Program-made: the position numbers and the translations under genes
Shown here: positions 1-14,000 of the stretch, piece after piece
Layout of the letters: the number at the start of each line of letters is the position of its first letter
How positions within the stretch are numbered: the first letter of the stretch is position 1
Notes under the pieces: generated by a model
Database searches by the model: none
What the model saw: only the letters and a program-made list of their open reading frames with translations
What the model was told of the DNA's origin: nothing
NCBI RefSeq assembly: GCF_036884655.1
Contig: NC_088355.1
Coordinates: 40,656,001 to 40,720,000 of the forward strand
Length of the DNA: 64,000 nt
Direction: 5' to 3'
Source of the DNA: Musa acuminata AAA Group
Lineage: Eukaryota > Streptophyta > Magnoliopsida > Zingiberales > Musaceae

Positions 1-1146
1 ATGATTTTGACCTAGTTTTGCCCGATTGAGTAAACCATTATTGTGCAATCTTATGAACTGTCTGGAGTTAAAAAGTCAAGAAAAAAATATATAATAACAA
101 GGTAAAAAATAGTATTAAATAAATTATATAAGTAAGTATAAGCGATCAACGATCTGTTAAAGAAAGTATTATAGGCATGTGATAGTCGTCCGTGACATTT
201 CTGGACTTAGCTTCTTGATCTAGAAAATCTTGATACTCTCATTCTGTTCACGCTCCATTCATCCGTGCACTATTTCTAGAATTCGTCGAATCCATTTATC
301 TCCATCTTGCCCGATATCTTCCTGTATTCTATAGTCACTTAAAAAGTAAAACAACCTCAGACGTACAGTACGGATGAGTGTGTGCAGTGATAGTTGGATT
401 CGAACATCACGAAACTTCTAATTAGTTTCTGTTTCAAAATCTAGTATTCTTTTCATCATCTTCATAGAATATGTCTTCGTAGTATATTATAAATCGCATT
501 GCTTCTTTATCAGCTACTGGCGCAGTACGTCAAATTTATGCGCACAACCTGCAGTTAGAAACTACTGCATGTTTGGATCGATGAACGAATGGCAATGCTA
601 CAACGACATTGGTCGAGTTCTAAAGATTGATAGCGAATGGAAGGCCGCCACACGCGAGTGGGGTCTTTGATATTGGCGATGAGTATCGGATTGGGGATTT
701 GATGAAGCCATGAATTGAAGGCGCACTGCATGTGGGTGGAATCAGAAGGGTTTTCAGATGAGGTGAATCCAGCAAACAGTAGACTGTCGTGATGCATTGG
801 AAGGCAAATGTTGTACGTACATTCTCGTTCTAATGATTACTTCGGCACATTATTGTCTAATTTCTAGCGAAATTGGCTTCAAATAGATTGTTGTAGTTGG
901 AAATTTCTGAAACAACACATCACGCTATCTGGATTTTGCTTCTATGATTGCTAGAAGAGGTTGAAACACACACAAAAAGAACTATGCTGATTTCCACGTT
1001 GTAAGCAATTTATCATTTCACTCGAAATAAGTTCCTCATACTCAAACTAGTAATATGAAAATACAGAGAATCCATAGAAAGAGCGAGGCAAGTTTTATTC
1101 GAGCTACAATAGAACTTGGTTACATCCGAGAAAAAAAAAAAAATAT
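1..1146. other. Intergenic / 3' flank of POB1-like gene
   Basis: I see no gene. The sequence is AT-rich and open reading frames are short, with no recognisable domain. The right end carries the 3' UTR of the minus-strand POB1-like gene. Confidence 0.6.
1094..1099 (-). terminator. Candidate poly(A) signal AATAAA for the POB1-like gene
   Basis: The plus strand reads TTTATT, so the minus strand reads AATAAA, about 50 bases past the TAA stop at 1147-1149. Position and motif fit a near-upstream polyadenylation element. Plant signals are loose, so this is suggestive only. Confidence 0.4.
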
Positions 1147-4100
1147 TTACAGCAGCTGCTGCTGCTGCTGCTGTTGTTTGATGGTCAATTCGGCTCTCAA
1201 ATGAAGAACACCATTTATGAAGTAGAGACTGTCATCAGCCATGAATGAAGTCCATGGGATGGCAAATAGGTTCCTGTATCCAACTGCCTTGCCACCGGTA
1301 AAGGTGTAGTATCCCTTGTATTTGCTGATGAACTCCCCTGATGGCTTTGCCCTCGCAGCGAATTCGTAGTCCACCGTGAAACTTACCGAACCCTTTTCTT
1401 GCATTCCCAAGAAGAGGCCGAAGCAGTGGAAGGAGCTCTGCTGGTCCATGTTGCAGTGAGCTGAGAGGAAGAAACCCTGCCCACCAAGGTGGAATGCTTG
1501 GGAGTAGACTCGGCCAGATGGGAACAGATGTGCACACTCCTCCTGCTTTAGGTCCAAATACACGATGCACTGTGGGTGTGGCAGTTCAAACTCGATCGCC
1601 TTCACTGGCCGGTACTTGTAAGCTCGCTCTGCATAGCGCCGGTTTGATGACTGTTCTAATGCGAGGGCACGCTGTCGATGTGGGGTCTCAGCCTTGAAGA
1701 AGAGTGCCTCGAGGACTGCTTTCGAGAAGATTTCCTGGTCCAGATCATTCTGTGTGACGACCTTTCTAAGCTTCCTGCAGGACATGTAGGGGAACCTTAT
1801 GAGATGGCTCAAGTGGGAGCTTAGTATCTCCCTCCGTTCTTCTAAGTCCGGGTAATGATGACGCGCCCACTTGAGCACAAAGTCATAAACCGCATCCTCT
1901 GATGCAACTTGAAGTTCATCACTGGAGAGGACTGCCTCGACGCCAACAAGAGGCAGCTCGATTAGGCCATCTTGGTGCCTGAAGGAAGAACAATAATTTA
2001 GATCCCTTCTTCTCACTTTTTTGTCCCAAATGCAATTGCAGATTGGATGAATCAAACATAATTACTTACTTGGTTAAGTCCTTGAAACTCTTAGCAAGGA
2101 ACTCCTTAGCTGCATTAGTTAGCGGCTGGATTGCTGAACTCATTGCAATGCTGGAAGTGAGCTCCAAGTAGAGAAGGGCAGTGTCAGTAGACATGGGCAA
2201 GCTCCTTAGCAATTGACTACAATGCTTCACGCAAGAAGCCACCTCAAACTTGTCAGCAGCCATAAGAATATCCAGCAGGAGCATCGGTGAATTGGTTGAC
2301 AACTTCCCACTGTACATAAAGCTGAGGAGTTCCATTAGGGCAGCTTCTTCTGTTCCAAAAAAGAGGCATAATTTCAGATCATCCATATATCCAGCAAATT
2401 AGTAAGAAGCATTACCATGAACGACTTTCTTGATTTAATTTGATTTAAGAAAATTGCAGATGTGTATTAAAGCAAAGTCCAATTTACTAATCCCACACAG
2501 AGAGGAACCTTTAACTGGACCAAGATATGAAGACTAAACCAAGTTTGTAGGCCTACTGAACTAGATCAAAATAATAAGGCATAACAAGTTTTGTAGAAGC
2601 TCTTTTTCAAAATGATTACGGGCTTGACGCACGGGGCATTAAAATCTCTTGGAGGATGGGCAGGTCAAGAAATGTAAAACAACATCCTAAGAATTAAACA
2701 AATCGAGAGTCATAGGGTGTATCCTCTGTACCTCCTCCATAATTTTCCTTCTCATTTTTATTCTATTCCACACAGGAGGCAACCAAACTTGTTCAGTTCC
2801 TTGCATAACTACATATCTGGCCCAAGGACACCCACACCACAAGGTTGCAACAGGAACATTTGTCTCCATGCAAGTTGAACATGTCTTCTCGGACATGTCC
2901 TCCTTAAGATACTACGTACCAGGTATTTCAGCTGAATTGCATGTGGCAGCACTACTGTTCCAAATCTTGTAGGTCCCAGAACCTAGAAAAAATAGTCTCA
3001 GCCTGAGCAGGCCAGTCTATTTGGTGCAATTCCTTTTGCAACCCTTTTCTTTTTTACTTCCCTATCTTTTTGAATGATAGGAAAAGACAATAGAAAAAGA
3101 AGATGACACTTGACTCTGACAAATCCTGATCATCCCCTCAATCCGGACTCTATTTCTCATCCCATGTCTTTTTCAATATTTAAGAACATATAGTCCAACA
3201 TAAGCATATACCCAATCAAATATTCCATTCTGCTGCTATGTTGGCAACTAAGCAAACATATTTTTGCTTAAAAAAACGAATAAGCTCAATTATCACATTT
3301 TCAACCTCAATATATATTACAAGATATAATAAAACAGTTTCTAGATTACCTGAGGCACTTATTCGCAGCGTAGCATGCCCCTGGTCAGATTCACGCATTC
3401 CATTTGAGAAAAGCTAAAAAGAGAATGATTTATTAGTCAGGAAAACACGGTAAGCCGAGCCATATATGTGCATTTTTATGCTAACCTTGTAGAAAAAGCG
3501 GCTTTTTGCAGCCAGTATCGCAGAACTAATGAATAAAGATTTTATTCTAATGGATGGAGAACACTCCATACTCCAAGAAGCATCACTGCATTGTGAAAGC
3601 TCATCACCTACAAAAACACAGATAGCATTCTGTTCATATACATAAAAGAGAAAATGCTAATCACTTGGAATTAAGAATTAGTAAGAGACACCATAATAAT
3701 TGGCACAAATTTATCAAATATTCCACTATAATCCATATATGAGTTCAGATCTATAACTTCACAGGGTAATCAACCAAAAGGCTGGAAACAGTGCCATGTT
3801 TTGCTTTCTGATGTGTGAAAAGATTTCATCCACAGCTTAAGACTGCAGAAAAGAATTAAAGATAAAAAATCAGTTAATCATGCAGACTAGACCAAGACCT
3901 GATGAAAACTCTTCGATCATTGCTACAGCTTCACCCTCGTTGTTTGCACCTGTCAAACCATCGTCATCATCAATCTGGTTGCTGTGGGGAAAACTCACCA
4001 AATTGAACTCCACAGCTGGGAAAGCAAAAGATTGTTACTTATTTTGGGTAAACAAAGAATCATCAGTTGGCATGAAAATTTATGCCTTTCTATAGGTTCC

Positions 4101-5616
4101 ATGACAAGATTTCAGGATTAAACAAGGACAACCAAGAAAAATAAAAGAGACAAAAAGCATATTCAGCATAAGTTTTAAATACATAAGCAGCTAGTGCTGA
4201 ACCAAAATAAGAGAGAGGATAGATAAAAATCCACCTCATAGTTGATAGTACCGAATCAAAATAATAGCAACAACGCTTAAAATAGATAGCATATCTGAGT
4301 TGCAACGTTATAGTGCAGGAACTAATGAAATGCTTCAGGTAACACCAACACTGGCAGGCAATGGCAACATTTTTACATAGTAACTCCTGCTTCGGTGAGT
4401 TTAATTGATAGCTTTTGCTATTTCTATGGGATGGAATCATCTCATGAGTTCAGCATGTTAGCCACTGGAACAAAGAGAGGAATGGTGGCAAAGTAAGACA
4501 AATTAGTTTATGCCATGATACTTTACAATAACATCATGGCAATATTTTTATGCTAGCTAGAAATATAAACTAGAAGACCAAATGGTACCCAGAAAAGGGA
4601 AGACATTTGAAACCTAAGCAGCAGACATCGTAACATAAAGTCTCCAACTGTTTCACAGTGCCAAGAACTACTATCAGTAACATCTAGGTGCATGAGATCA
4701 GAGTTGGATCTGAATCAGTGGCATGAGATGCCTCTCTTTGGACAAAAAAATTCCTTCCTAAACCAAACTCTCATTGGACAAAAAAATATGATCTTCAAAA
4801 TAACTAGTATTGGAATTCCCCAGTTAAATACTGGCGTCCTCCTCCACAGCCAATATGTGACTATTCTGAGGTATTATTACCTACAACCCATCATCTCAGA
4901 CAGAAACTTCTGATTACCCCCTTTTTGCGGCTTGGCCCCTGTGGTTTTGGGGCTCGGTTCATTTCATGTCTTTACTCAGAACAACAAACTTATCAAGCTT
5001 TGCTTCTCAGTGGTAAAAATCACAGAACGTCCGCCGACGCTTTTTCAAGATATAACAAAATATGAATTTGAATTCTACTTTATATACTTTTTTGTTGTTT
5101 ATATACAAATTGCACAAGTGTGGTCCTTTTGTTTATGGTCATTTCAAGTTCCTCCTAAAATTTTAGCTGCTGAGGCCCAACCAAATCAAAAACAATAGCC
5201 ATAACTGCAAATGCAAGAGCCTCAACTTGCAAGAATATCAAGAACATCAAGACCTCCACAAAAAAGCAGAGTTCATCGACCAAGGAGAAAAGCACCACCT
5301 AACAAACAACCAACAGGCCATAAGAAGGACAATTAAAGAGTCACAGATTATACATTAAAAAAAAAAAAAAGTAGGTAAAGGGGGTGTAAAAAGAGTAGGT
5401 AGGGCTTTAGCTGCGCTAACCTCTCTCCTTCTTGACATCGGCCCTCCGGCGCTTCCGGTGCCTGGCCAACCCGGAGGTGCCAACGCCACCCGTCGTGTCC
5501 TCCGGCGAGTCAGGGACGATCTCGATCCGGAGCACCCGGTCGGAGAAATTGCTGGAATTGAAGGCAAACTCAAAGTTCTGGTCGGCGCTCCCGGAGAAGG
5601 AGAAGACGGGTTCCAT
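1147..5616 (-). CDS. POB1: BTB/POZ and BACK domain protein, POB1/LRB-like
   Basis: Six coding exons, in transcription order: 5616-5421, 4015-3899, 3607-3486, 3413-3350, 2349-2070, 1978-1147. All introns are GT-AG and phases close to give 536 aa. The start is the ATG opening MEPVFSFSG, which matches the conserved start of POB1 proteins; the frame is open upstream without a better start. Residues about 105-215 form a BTB domain ([23 protein letters not shown], then [11 protein letters not shown]). A BACK domain follows ([14 protein letters not shown], then FFKAEAPHRQR-like [11 protein letters not shown]). The last about 160 residues form the conserved C-terminal beta-rich domain ([19 protein letters not shown]). 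Family members are CUL3 adaptors that act in light and hormone signalling in Arabidopsis; that role here is inferred. The protein ends in a seven-glutamine tract just before the stop. Confidence 0.93.
1156..1176 (-). repeat. CAG trinucleotide tract encoding C-terminal polyglutamine
   Basis: Plus strand (CTG)6 followed by TTG, read on the minus strand as one CAA and six CAG codons. They lie four codons before the end of the POB1-like protein. Confidence 0.9.
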
Positions 5617-8072
5617 TGCGATCACCTGCCAGATAGCACACCGCGGCCGCAGGCGTCCCTTGAGGCCGGGCCGGGACGCAGATTCCCGGCGAAGCCCTAA
5701 CACTCCCTCCCCTTCTTCTCGGATGGTGAGAGGAGAAGGCGAGACCGAAGCAGAATAAATGAATGGTAAATAGCAAACTATCTCGGCGGAGACAGCAAAG
5801 AGTGCAACGCTATAATTACCAGCAAAGGTTGTCAAATCGATACACGGTGGCGACACTATTCTCCGTTAATTAACCTTATGATATATAATTAATAAGGTTG
5901 CTTATCTATAAATAGCGGTTAATTTTATCATGTTATGTTAATTATTTGGATTGATATATGATTTTAGTATTGATAGCGATGATACATGTGATATTTGGAT
6001 CAATCCGACTCGATTCATGATATGATCGTAAAAGGAGGACTTAGACACTCACTTAGTAATCGAAGAGGGTTTAGTCGCTTGCTTTACGATCGATACGAAG
6101 ATCAAGGTTGGATACGAAGATCAATTAATATATAATAATTGACCTCGATTATTATTTTCTAAGTAGCTTATGGTATGGATGAAATGTTTTCTCATCTTAT
6201 CGTTTCCATGGTATAAGTAAAATATTCTACGAATTATTATTTTGGATTGATGTTTGTGTGGCTTAGATATTGATGGAGTCTTGTCTTTCTCATTATTGAC
6301 TATGTTGCCACTTGTTGAGCCATGAATAGTTTCGTACTTATCCCCTCTTAAGTTTATCATATAAATTAATTATAAGATTATATATATATATATATATATA
6401 TGATCTTACCATTAATTTATATTAGTTGATAGTATTTGATGATCCAATTCATGTTAATACTCACTAATAATTATCAAGTGAAATATCATAAATAACTACG
6501 CTTGTAGGATATTAAAGATAGGTTTTATAGTTATAATTCTAAAAATTAAAATTTTAATTGATAATTATGATTAATTTGGAATATATGTTATTGTAGGAGT
6601 TGGCCTATCCCCTATTTATTTAAGGGGCTTTGCGCCCTTCCAAATTTTAATATTTAGTATATGTCTTTTGAGAATATCAATGTCGTAAACATAATTATTC
6701 AATATATTTTTTATTTTTATAAAATCTCGATCATTTGTCTCTAACAAATGTTGTTCTCGTCATGATATCACCCATGTGTCTTTCATTGTTCTTGTGCCTT
6801 CGTCACCATCTATGCATATAGTGATAAAGAAAAAGAAGAGAAGAGACGAGAATGGTAACCAAAAAAAGTAATGGAAGAAATAGAGGATGTGAAGTGAGCA
6901 ATAGAGGAAGAGAGGAGGCGAGAATGATAACAAAAAGAAATGTTCAAAGAAAAAGGGGATGTGAAGCGAGAGCAATAAAGAAAGAGGAGAGAAGATACGA
7001 GTGACGAGAGATGAAAGCGACAATCGATAGAACAAAAGCGAAGGGCAATGTCATATATGAGAATAAATGAAAATTGAATGCTAACTGAGAATTCATGAAA
7101 ATAAGGGTTTGTTTTTAAAAAAATAAAAATCTTTACCCTATATTGTTTCCTCTGAACTCAGCTGTTTAAAGAAACAGTTAGAATTCTTTACCCAAATGAA
7201 AAGAAGATTCAAGTTTAAGGGCAGTTTGCACGATCATATTAGTCACCAGCAGATTTTTGGAACGCATATACATTCTCAAAGACAAATAAATTTATGGATT
7301 AGAAAACAGAATCATTAGTTTACATTTAGGCCACACCAGTCAAGCAGTCAAAGAGAAACTATTTCTTGTCCCCCTTGAAAGCTAGCTGCACAAAGCCGTG
7401 TTCTTCATGTAGCCATTCTCGATTGCTTCCATCACCTCAAAGACTTTAGCCAACATCCAATAATATATAATCTTTATTTTTATACATTATCAATTCAATT
7501 CAAACTACCTAAACTTCATGATAAAATGGTATATATTAAGAGAGGATTAATCCCAAAAATACATGATTTTGGGAGAGTACTGATGTCAATGTTTGTGTTA
7601 CAAGATAAAAACATCACAGTGATCTATAGCCAGATTACATGAAAAATGATGTTCTGATGACCATATGGTGTCTTAGAACATCCATTGCTCTTCGAATACA
7701 CCATAAGAACCAATGACAACTTCTTAGAATAAACATATAATGCTCTGTATTTTCTTGCTGTCACACTTGCAGAGTCGAAGCATGCCACACTATTTAATTA
7801 TTAATAGAGTAATAAGAGCACAAGCATCAATCTCCTTTTTCTAAGCGTCAAAACTATAAATTATTCTGCTTGAACATGAAAGAATATATCGAACTGAAGC
7901 AAGCTTAAGAGAACAATTCAACACCGCAATCAAAAGAAACCAAGAAACGGGAATTACAACCGAAAGCTTGATACTAGTTCTACCACAAAGTAACATCCAG
8001 CTAGAGCTTGGTGTTGTTTCGTCAGACAATGCAGCATAGAATTGGTGACTTCAACAACAGATGTCCCGATGC
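5617..8072. other. Intergenic between POB1-like promoter and PKP2 3' end
   Basis: GC-rich 5' leader and promoter of the POB1-like gene up to about 5.86 kb, then AT-rich sequence including a (TA)n run at 6379-6401 and a purine-rich tract at about 6825-7030. No coding segment is supported. Confidence 0.6.
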
Positions 8073-11000
8073 TTAAACCTTTCTAACCTGGATGTTGTGT
8101 GTGGACTGCGACCGCCAAATGGGTTGCCGCCCACTCTGAACCAGAGCTATCTGCTCTCCTTCCTTGACCATGCCTAGTTCCTGAATCATGAAAGGCCATA
8201 TGTTAATCCAAGAATGAAGTTAATTTTGCACAAATAAATCAAGGATTTTTTCGATACAACAGTTCGTGGACAAATAGAAGAAAACAGATGAGAAAAAGCC
8301 AGGTGGAGTTACCTGCAGGTAAGACAAGGCATCGGCAAATGTCCTTTCAGCATCATCTGAAAATTTCATATATATTGGACACACACCCTGGTATAAAGCC
8401 AACCTTTGCCTCACTCTTTCCCTGCACAACCACCCATCATCATCTTTAGATTTGAAACCTTATCAACAGATTCAAGACAACATGATGCATCATGCTGCAT
8501 TATACAATTACAGTAGAATCAACAAAAAACGACTCGAAAGATAAAGAGGAACAGGCAACGTACTCATCGGTGAATGCAAATATCGTGCCAGCAGGCCTAT
8601 AATGGCTAAGTAGGATAGCCATAAATCCACTTCTGGTGAAGACTACAATCGACGTGCCAAGGGTATTCGACATCATTGTTGCATGATACGCAAACATTTC
8701 ACTCATATGAGTCTACAAAATTGAAAACACAAAGTTGTTTAATGAGAAAAGGGGATTCTATAAGCATAAGAGAATATGTAGAAATCTAGTATATATGCCA
8801 GCAAAATTTCTAAATGGCAGGAAAGAATCCATGAAGTCCCAACACCAACAATATGAGCCAATGGCTTCTTGTAGTTACCTTATTTGAGCAAAATTGGAAT
8901 GACATTATTACGATATGTAATGACTATATTACACTTTTTACCTTGAATGCCTGACCAAGATTAGCTGGCCTTTCTCCTCCATTCATAGTTGCTTCAGTCC
9001 TCAGAGCTACAGAGTGCATGACTTTAACAGCTTTAAGTGGGTATCTGCATGAAAACCAACGAGGTTGCTATTAATTAGCCAATTTAGGCACAAACTAATT
9101 TGTGTATAATCTAATATCTAAACCCTTGAAAGGTTCATCAGTTAGATGTGGCATTATTACATGTGAACACAAATAATCCAGTTTTGTATCTTGGCAGACA
9201 TTGTACATTTAACCAATATAAAGGAAAAGTACCCTGACAGATTTTTTCCAGGGTAATTTAATTCAGATAGGTAACTAACTCAAAGAAAACAAAAGGCAAC
9301 AAACAGTAGAACAAAAAAAAAGAAACTGACACTGCAAGCTTCCAATAATGCATCAGAACCCTCATGAACTGAATCACATGCCTAAAGTTGAAGAATATAG
9401 TGCAAAGAAAAACAGAGAAGGGGAGAGAGAAAGGAAAAGGGAGTTCATACTTCCCATGAGCAGTTTCCCCAGAGAGCATTATTGCATCAGAACCCTCACG
9501 AACTGCAATGGCAATGTCTGAGACCTCTGCACGGGTTGGTGTCGGATGAACAATCATGCTTTCCAGCATGTTCGTTGCTACAATAACAGCTTTTCCCATG
9601 CTCCTGCATATTCTAATAATTTCCTCCTGCACAATTAAGAAATCAATAACACACAACAATTATCAAACACGAGATATATAATATCAAGTATTAAAGCACA
9701 AAATAATTATCTATTGCATATGAGATGGCTTTATATTATAAGAAATATCCATTCAACGGAAAACAAGAGTAAGATATAAATTAAACAACAGCTATTATAG
9801 CAAGTAGAAAGGACATATATAAAGAATGACAAAGGAACTAGCAGTTCAACACAATGAATGTCAAAGCTCCAACCAGGAACACTAACATTGATGAATAACA
9901 ACATACAAAGGGTAGCCCAGTAAACAAAGCTCCTCCGTACTGGGGTATGGAAAGCCCTTCCAAAATAATGTCGGTGGAACATGAAATGTATAACATCAAG
10001 TAGTTAAACACATAATTATCAATTGTCTATGAGATGGCTCAAAAGTATATGTAAAAAACTGTTCATTCAAAAGGAAAAAGGGTATGATCTAAATTTGACT
10101 TAACTTATTAAGGCAAATGACCAAAATATATAAAAAAATGACAAAGGAACAGAACTCTTTGACCCAGAATGACTGAGAAAGCTGCAATCAGGAACACAAT
10201 AATGTCAATGAATAGCAACATACATGCCAGTAAACAAAGTTCCTGCACTGGGGTATGTAAAGGCAAGATCAATGCAGCCTTACCCCCATATCCACAGGGC
10301 TCACACTGGATCAACCCATGGCACTCAATAGTAATTAAGTGCCACAGCCTGTCCCCGTGTGATTGACAAGTTACTGTGCTTGATGAGAAAAAATACCCTT
10401 AGGCATCAGAGCTTCAGACAATATAAAACTTAAACAAGCAATTTTCATTGTGGATGTTGATTGTCAATGAATGGCAGATACCTGCAGCAGTGGAACCTCC
10501 TCAATAGGGAGTTCAGCTCCAAGGTCACCTCTAGCTACCATAGCCTACAATGAACACAGAAGAAATTAGAGAATAAGATCAAGGTCACTAGCAAATAGGA
10601 AAAGCCAACCGAAAATACCGTGTCAAAAGAAAAGCAATATCTAAAGGGGATTGAGTCAAATCAGCATCGAGCAAATGTTAAGAGGTCAGCTAAACGAAAC
10701 TCGTAAGCATCTTTGAAATAAAACAAGTTTGGCCCATCAAACACACAAACATTTTTCTATGCAGACATGCTGATATAAAGCATTGTATTTATGAAGTCTG
10801 ATCAAGGTAAACATCAACTACTTTCTAAGAAGCACAGACACAGACAAAGGACATGGCATTTTTAAAAAACATAGTATATATATATATATATATAATTTTA
10901 TTTACATGAGTTTTACATATTACTCAAATTATTATATTGTACAATTATTCAAATTATTATAGCAATTTAATCAGGGATTCAGAAGCAGTAAAAAAACTCA

Positions 11001-14000
11001 AATTAAAAAACTAAAAAATGAAATAGGTTAATAATATGTTAACAGTTTAATCAGATGCAATAAAAAAACCCAGATTAATAAAACAAAAATAATAAATAAT
11101 AATAATATGTTAATAATGTTTTTAGCAGTAAAAAAAAGCTAAACATGCCTATAATATGTTAATAATACCTTTGGCTTGGGAGGCCACATGAATGAGGAAG
11201 AATCTTTGTAGAGGCATGACGGCAATGCACGGCTCCACCTCTCTACAGATGGGCGCTTGAGGCGAATGGTCTGTCGGTAGCACATGACTCCACTCTACAG
11301 AGGGGTGCTCGAGGTGGATGGTCTAATAGCAACGCGCAACTCCACCTCTGCGTAGGGGCGCTTGGGGCGAATGGTCCCGCACGACTCTACAGAGGGGTGC
11401 TCAGGGCGGACGGTCCGACAGTGCACGACGACAACGAAGGGAAGCCAAGCCATTGAGGAAGAAGGGAAGCCCGTGATGTGCTAGGGTTCAATTGGGACAA
11501 TTGGTATTTAATGCCAAAATCCTCCCTGAATCCGTGAGGAAGAAGGATTTCGAAGGTTCCCAATGCTTCCGCACGCAACCACTAAGTCGGATTCCAAAGG
11601 CTCACCAATACCTCCATACACGACCATCCATCGAGTCCAACACGGGAGCGATGCATCCAACAAATTAAAAAAATAAAAAAAGACATGTCAGAGACGAATC
11701 CGTATCTGACATGTGTCAGAGAAGAATCCATGTCCAACACATGTCGAACACGAGTGTCACCCAAATCACCGTGTTCATGCTTCCCAAACTAGCTTTCACT
11801 ATGTGACATACCCATAGCACTGAATATATAAGTTAAGCTTGATGAATGATGATGCACTATATTACATGTCATACGGTACAAGAGTTCTTATCATTAGAAT
11901 TTACTAAACACTTCTGAGCTTACCAGTATTATGTTGAATGTATGACATTAAGATGCTTACCCCATCAGATGCAGCGATTATGGAATGCAGATTCGGAATT
12001 GAATCTGCACTTTCAATTTTGACAGTTACATGTATATCTGCATTGCAACCTGACAAAATTAATTTGAATATTAGTGTCAACATTTTTTATTTTATGAGGC
12101 ACTTCAAAAAAATATTTAACCAAAACCAGGATTGAACATCTACTTTTCAGGTAATCCTTCAATTCATGGACAACTTTTGCATCTTTAACGAAGGAAACTG
12201 CATAAAAGTCCACTTTGTTCTCAACTCCAAATTTTATATCATCCCAATCTTTCTCTGTAAAGGGATACAAGAATGTTTATTACACCAAAAATGCAAAAAT
12301 CAAATATTTATGAGACAAAAAGGCCAACTTACAAGCATAAGACCAAACATAAAATTCCTAACTCACCTGTGATGGATGGCAAGGTTGCACTCTTTCCTCT
12401 GACATTCAGATGCCTCCTGGACTTGAGTTCACCTCCATCAACGACTTCACATTTGACAGAATCCTCAGTTTTCGACTTAACCACTAGGGACATCATTCCA
12501 CCTGAAAATTAAACATAGATCATCTCATTGGTTGTCCAATGTAAGACAGACTATTAAGGTTTTTCCTGTGTTTTCACCAGTCATTATTCGAAACATTATC
12601 TTTTTGTTTTCTTTGTTTCTCCATGGAATTAGACACAGGTTTGGAGAAAGGAAATCAGCCAAAAGATGGAAAAGATGGAGAGGAATTTGCTTCCAAATAA
12701 TTATAGCTGCAGAATATGATGGCATAAAAAATATGATGGCACAAAACAAATCAGCTATTACCAAATGCAGCAGTCATAGTCACAAATCTTTTATCACAAC
12801 TCGTGTTGATTATGCAATGCTACAAAATAGGAGGAACATCAGAGTACCTGAAATAGTGACAGATCTTTCATTCACAGCTCATGTTAAAGCTCTACATATT
12901 TTTCTATAAAAAATCTTTACTCCGTTACTTATTCTACATTCATGCCAGCTTTTCTAAATATCTTCTAAATCTTTCATCTCTTCAAAGTCTTAAACGTTGA
13001 TCTCAAGCTCTGTTGCTTATGCTTAATTCATGTCAGCTTTTCTTATATGCTTGCCAACAGTACAGAACTGGCTAAAAGTTAACTCCTATTTATATTTTGA
13101 AATACTTCATTAGTGATGTAAAGGAGATATGATATAAGTTGCAAAAAGTAGAGAGATGTGGAATAAAATTTATCAAAAAAATCATCTATTGGACAGTGTC
13201 AACTATCAGAGGCTGTGAAAATAAATGTCATGTATCTACATCTCCAAAGAGAATTTGCATAAGGATTGGGCACTTTTTACATACCATCCACAAGAAGCAT
13301 GTCGCCAACTTCTACATCATTGACAAAGTCATCATAGTTTACGCTAACACATGTCTCTGAGCCAACTCCTCTTTTTATTGTAAAAGTGAACTCTTGACCA
13401 CTTGATAAGGTAATTGGCTGTGGTAAGTCACCACTCCTAACCTCAGGGCCCTGAGACAGAATATGCAGAGGTAAGAAAATGATACTAATTTACCAGGGTG
13501 AGTAAGATATATGTATGATGAAGGAATTAATGAATATTTCCATTAATACGTACAGGAGAAAGATTGGTAACCATGGTGTAATACATCCGAGTTAAGATCA
13601 AGCAATTGTCCAGTATATTGATCACGGATTATATAGACTTAAAAGACACAAAGTTGTCTGTGCTTGTATTATACAACAGAAAGGTAAAAAAAAAAAACAC
13701 GTATGCACTGCAGCACTTTAGTGACTTTGAAATTGCTCGCTTCTGTAAGCTTTAAAATGCCATCCTCAAAATCCAAAAAGCTAGATGAATGAAATAGCAG
13801 TCAGAAGAAACCTGCCTTGGTGTCAAGCATAATTGCAAGTACGTTGTCCTTGTTTTGCTCATTGTACTCTTTCACGAGATCGATAACTTTCTGATGAGAT
13901 GCATGGTCTCCATGAGACATGTTCATCCGAGCGACATTCATGCCAGCCTCAGCTAACTTCCATATCATCTCCCTAGTGTTAGTTGATGGGCCGATGGTGC

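Noticed and set aside
6760..7035. 91-codon Phe/Leu/Ser-rich minus frame
   Set aside because: Produced by a purine-rich plus-strand tract of low complexity, not a membrane protein gene.
12525..12909. 125-codon plus-strand frame in PKP2
   Set aside because: Lies in PKP2 intron 3, AT-rich, and no conserved features.
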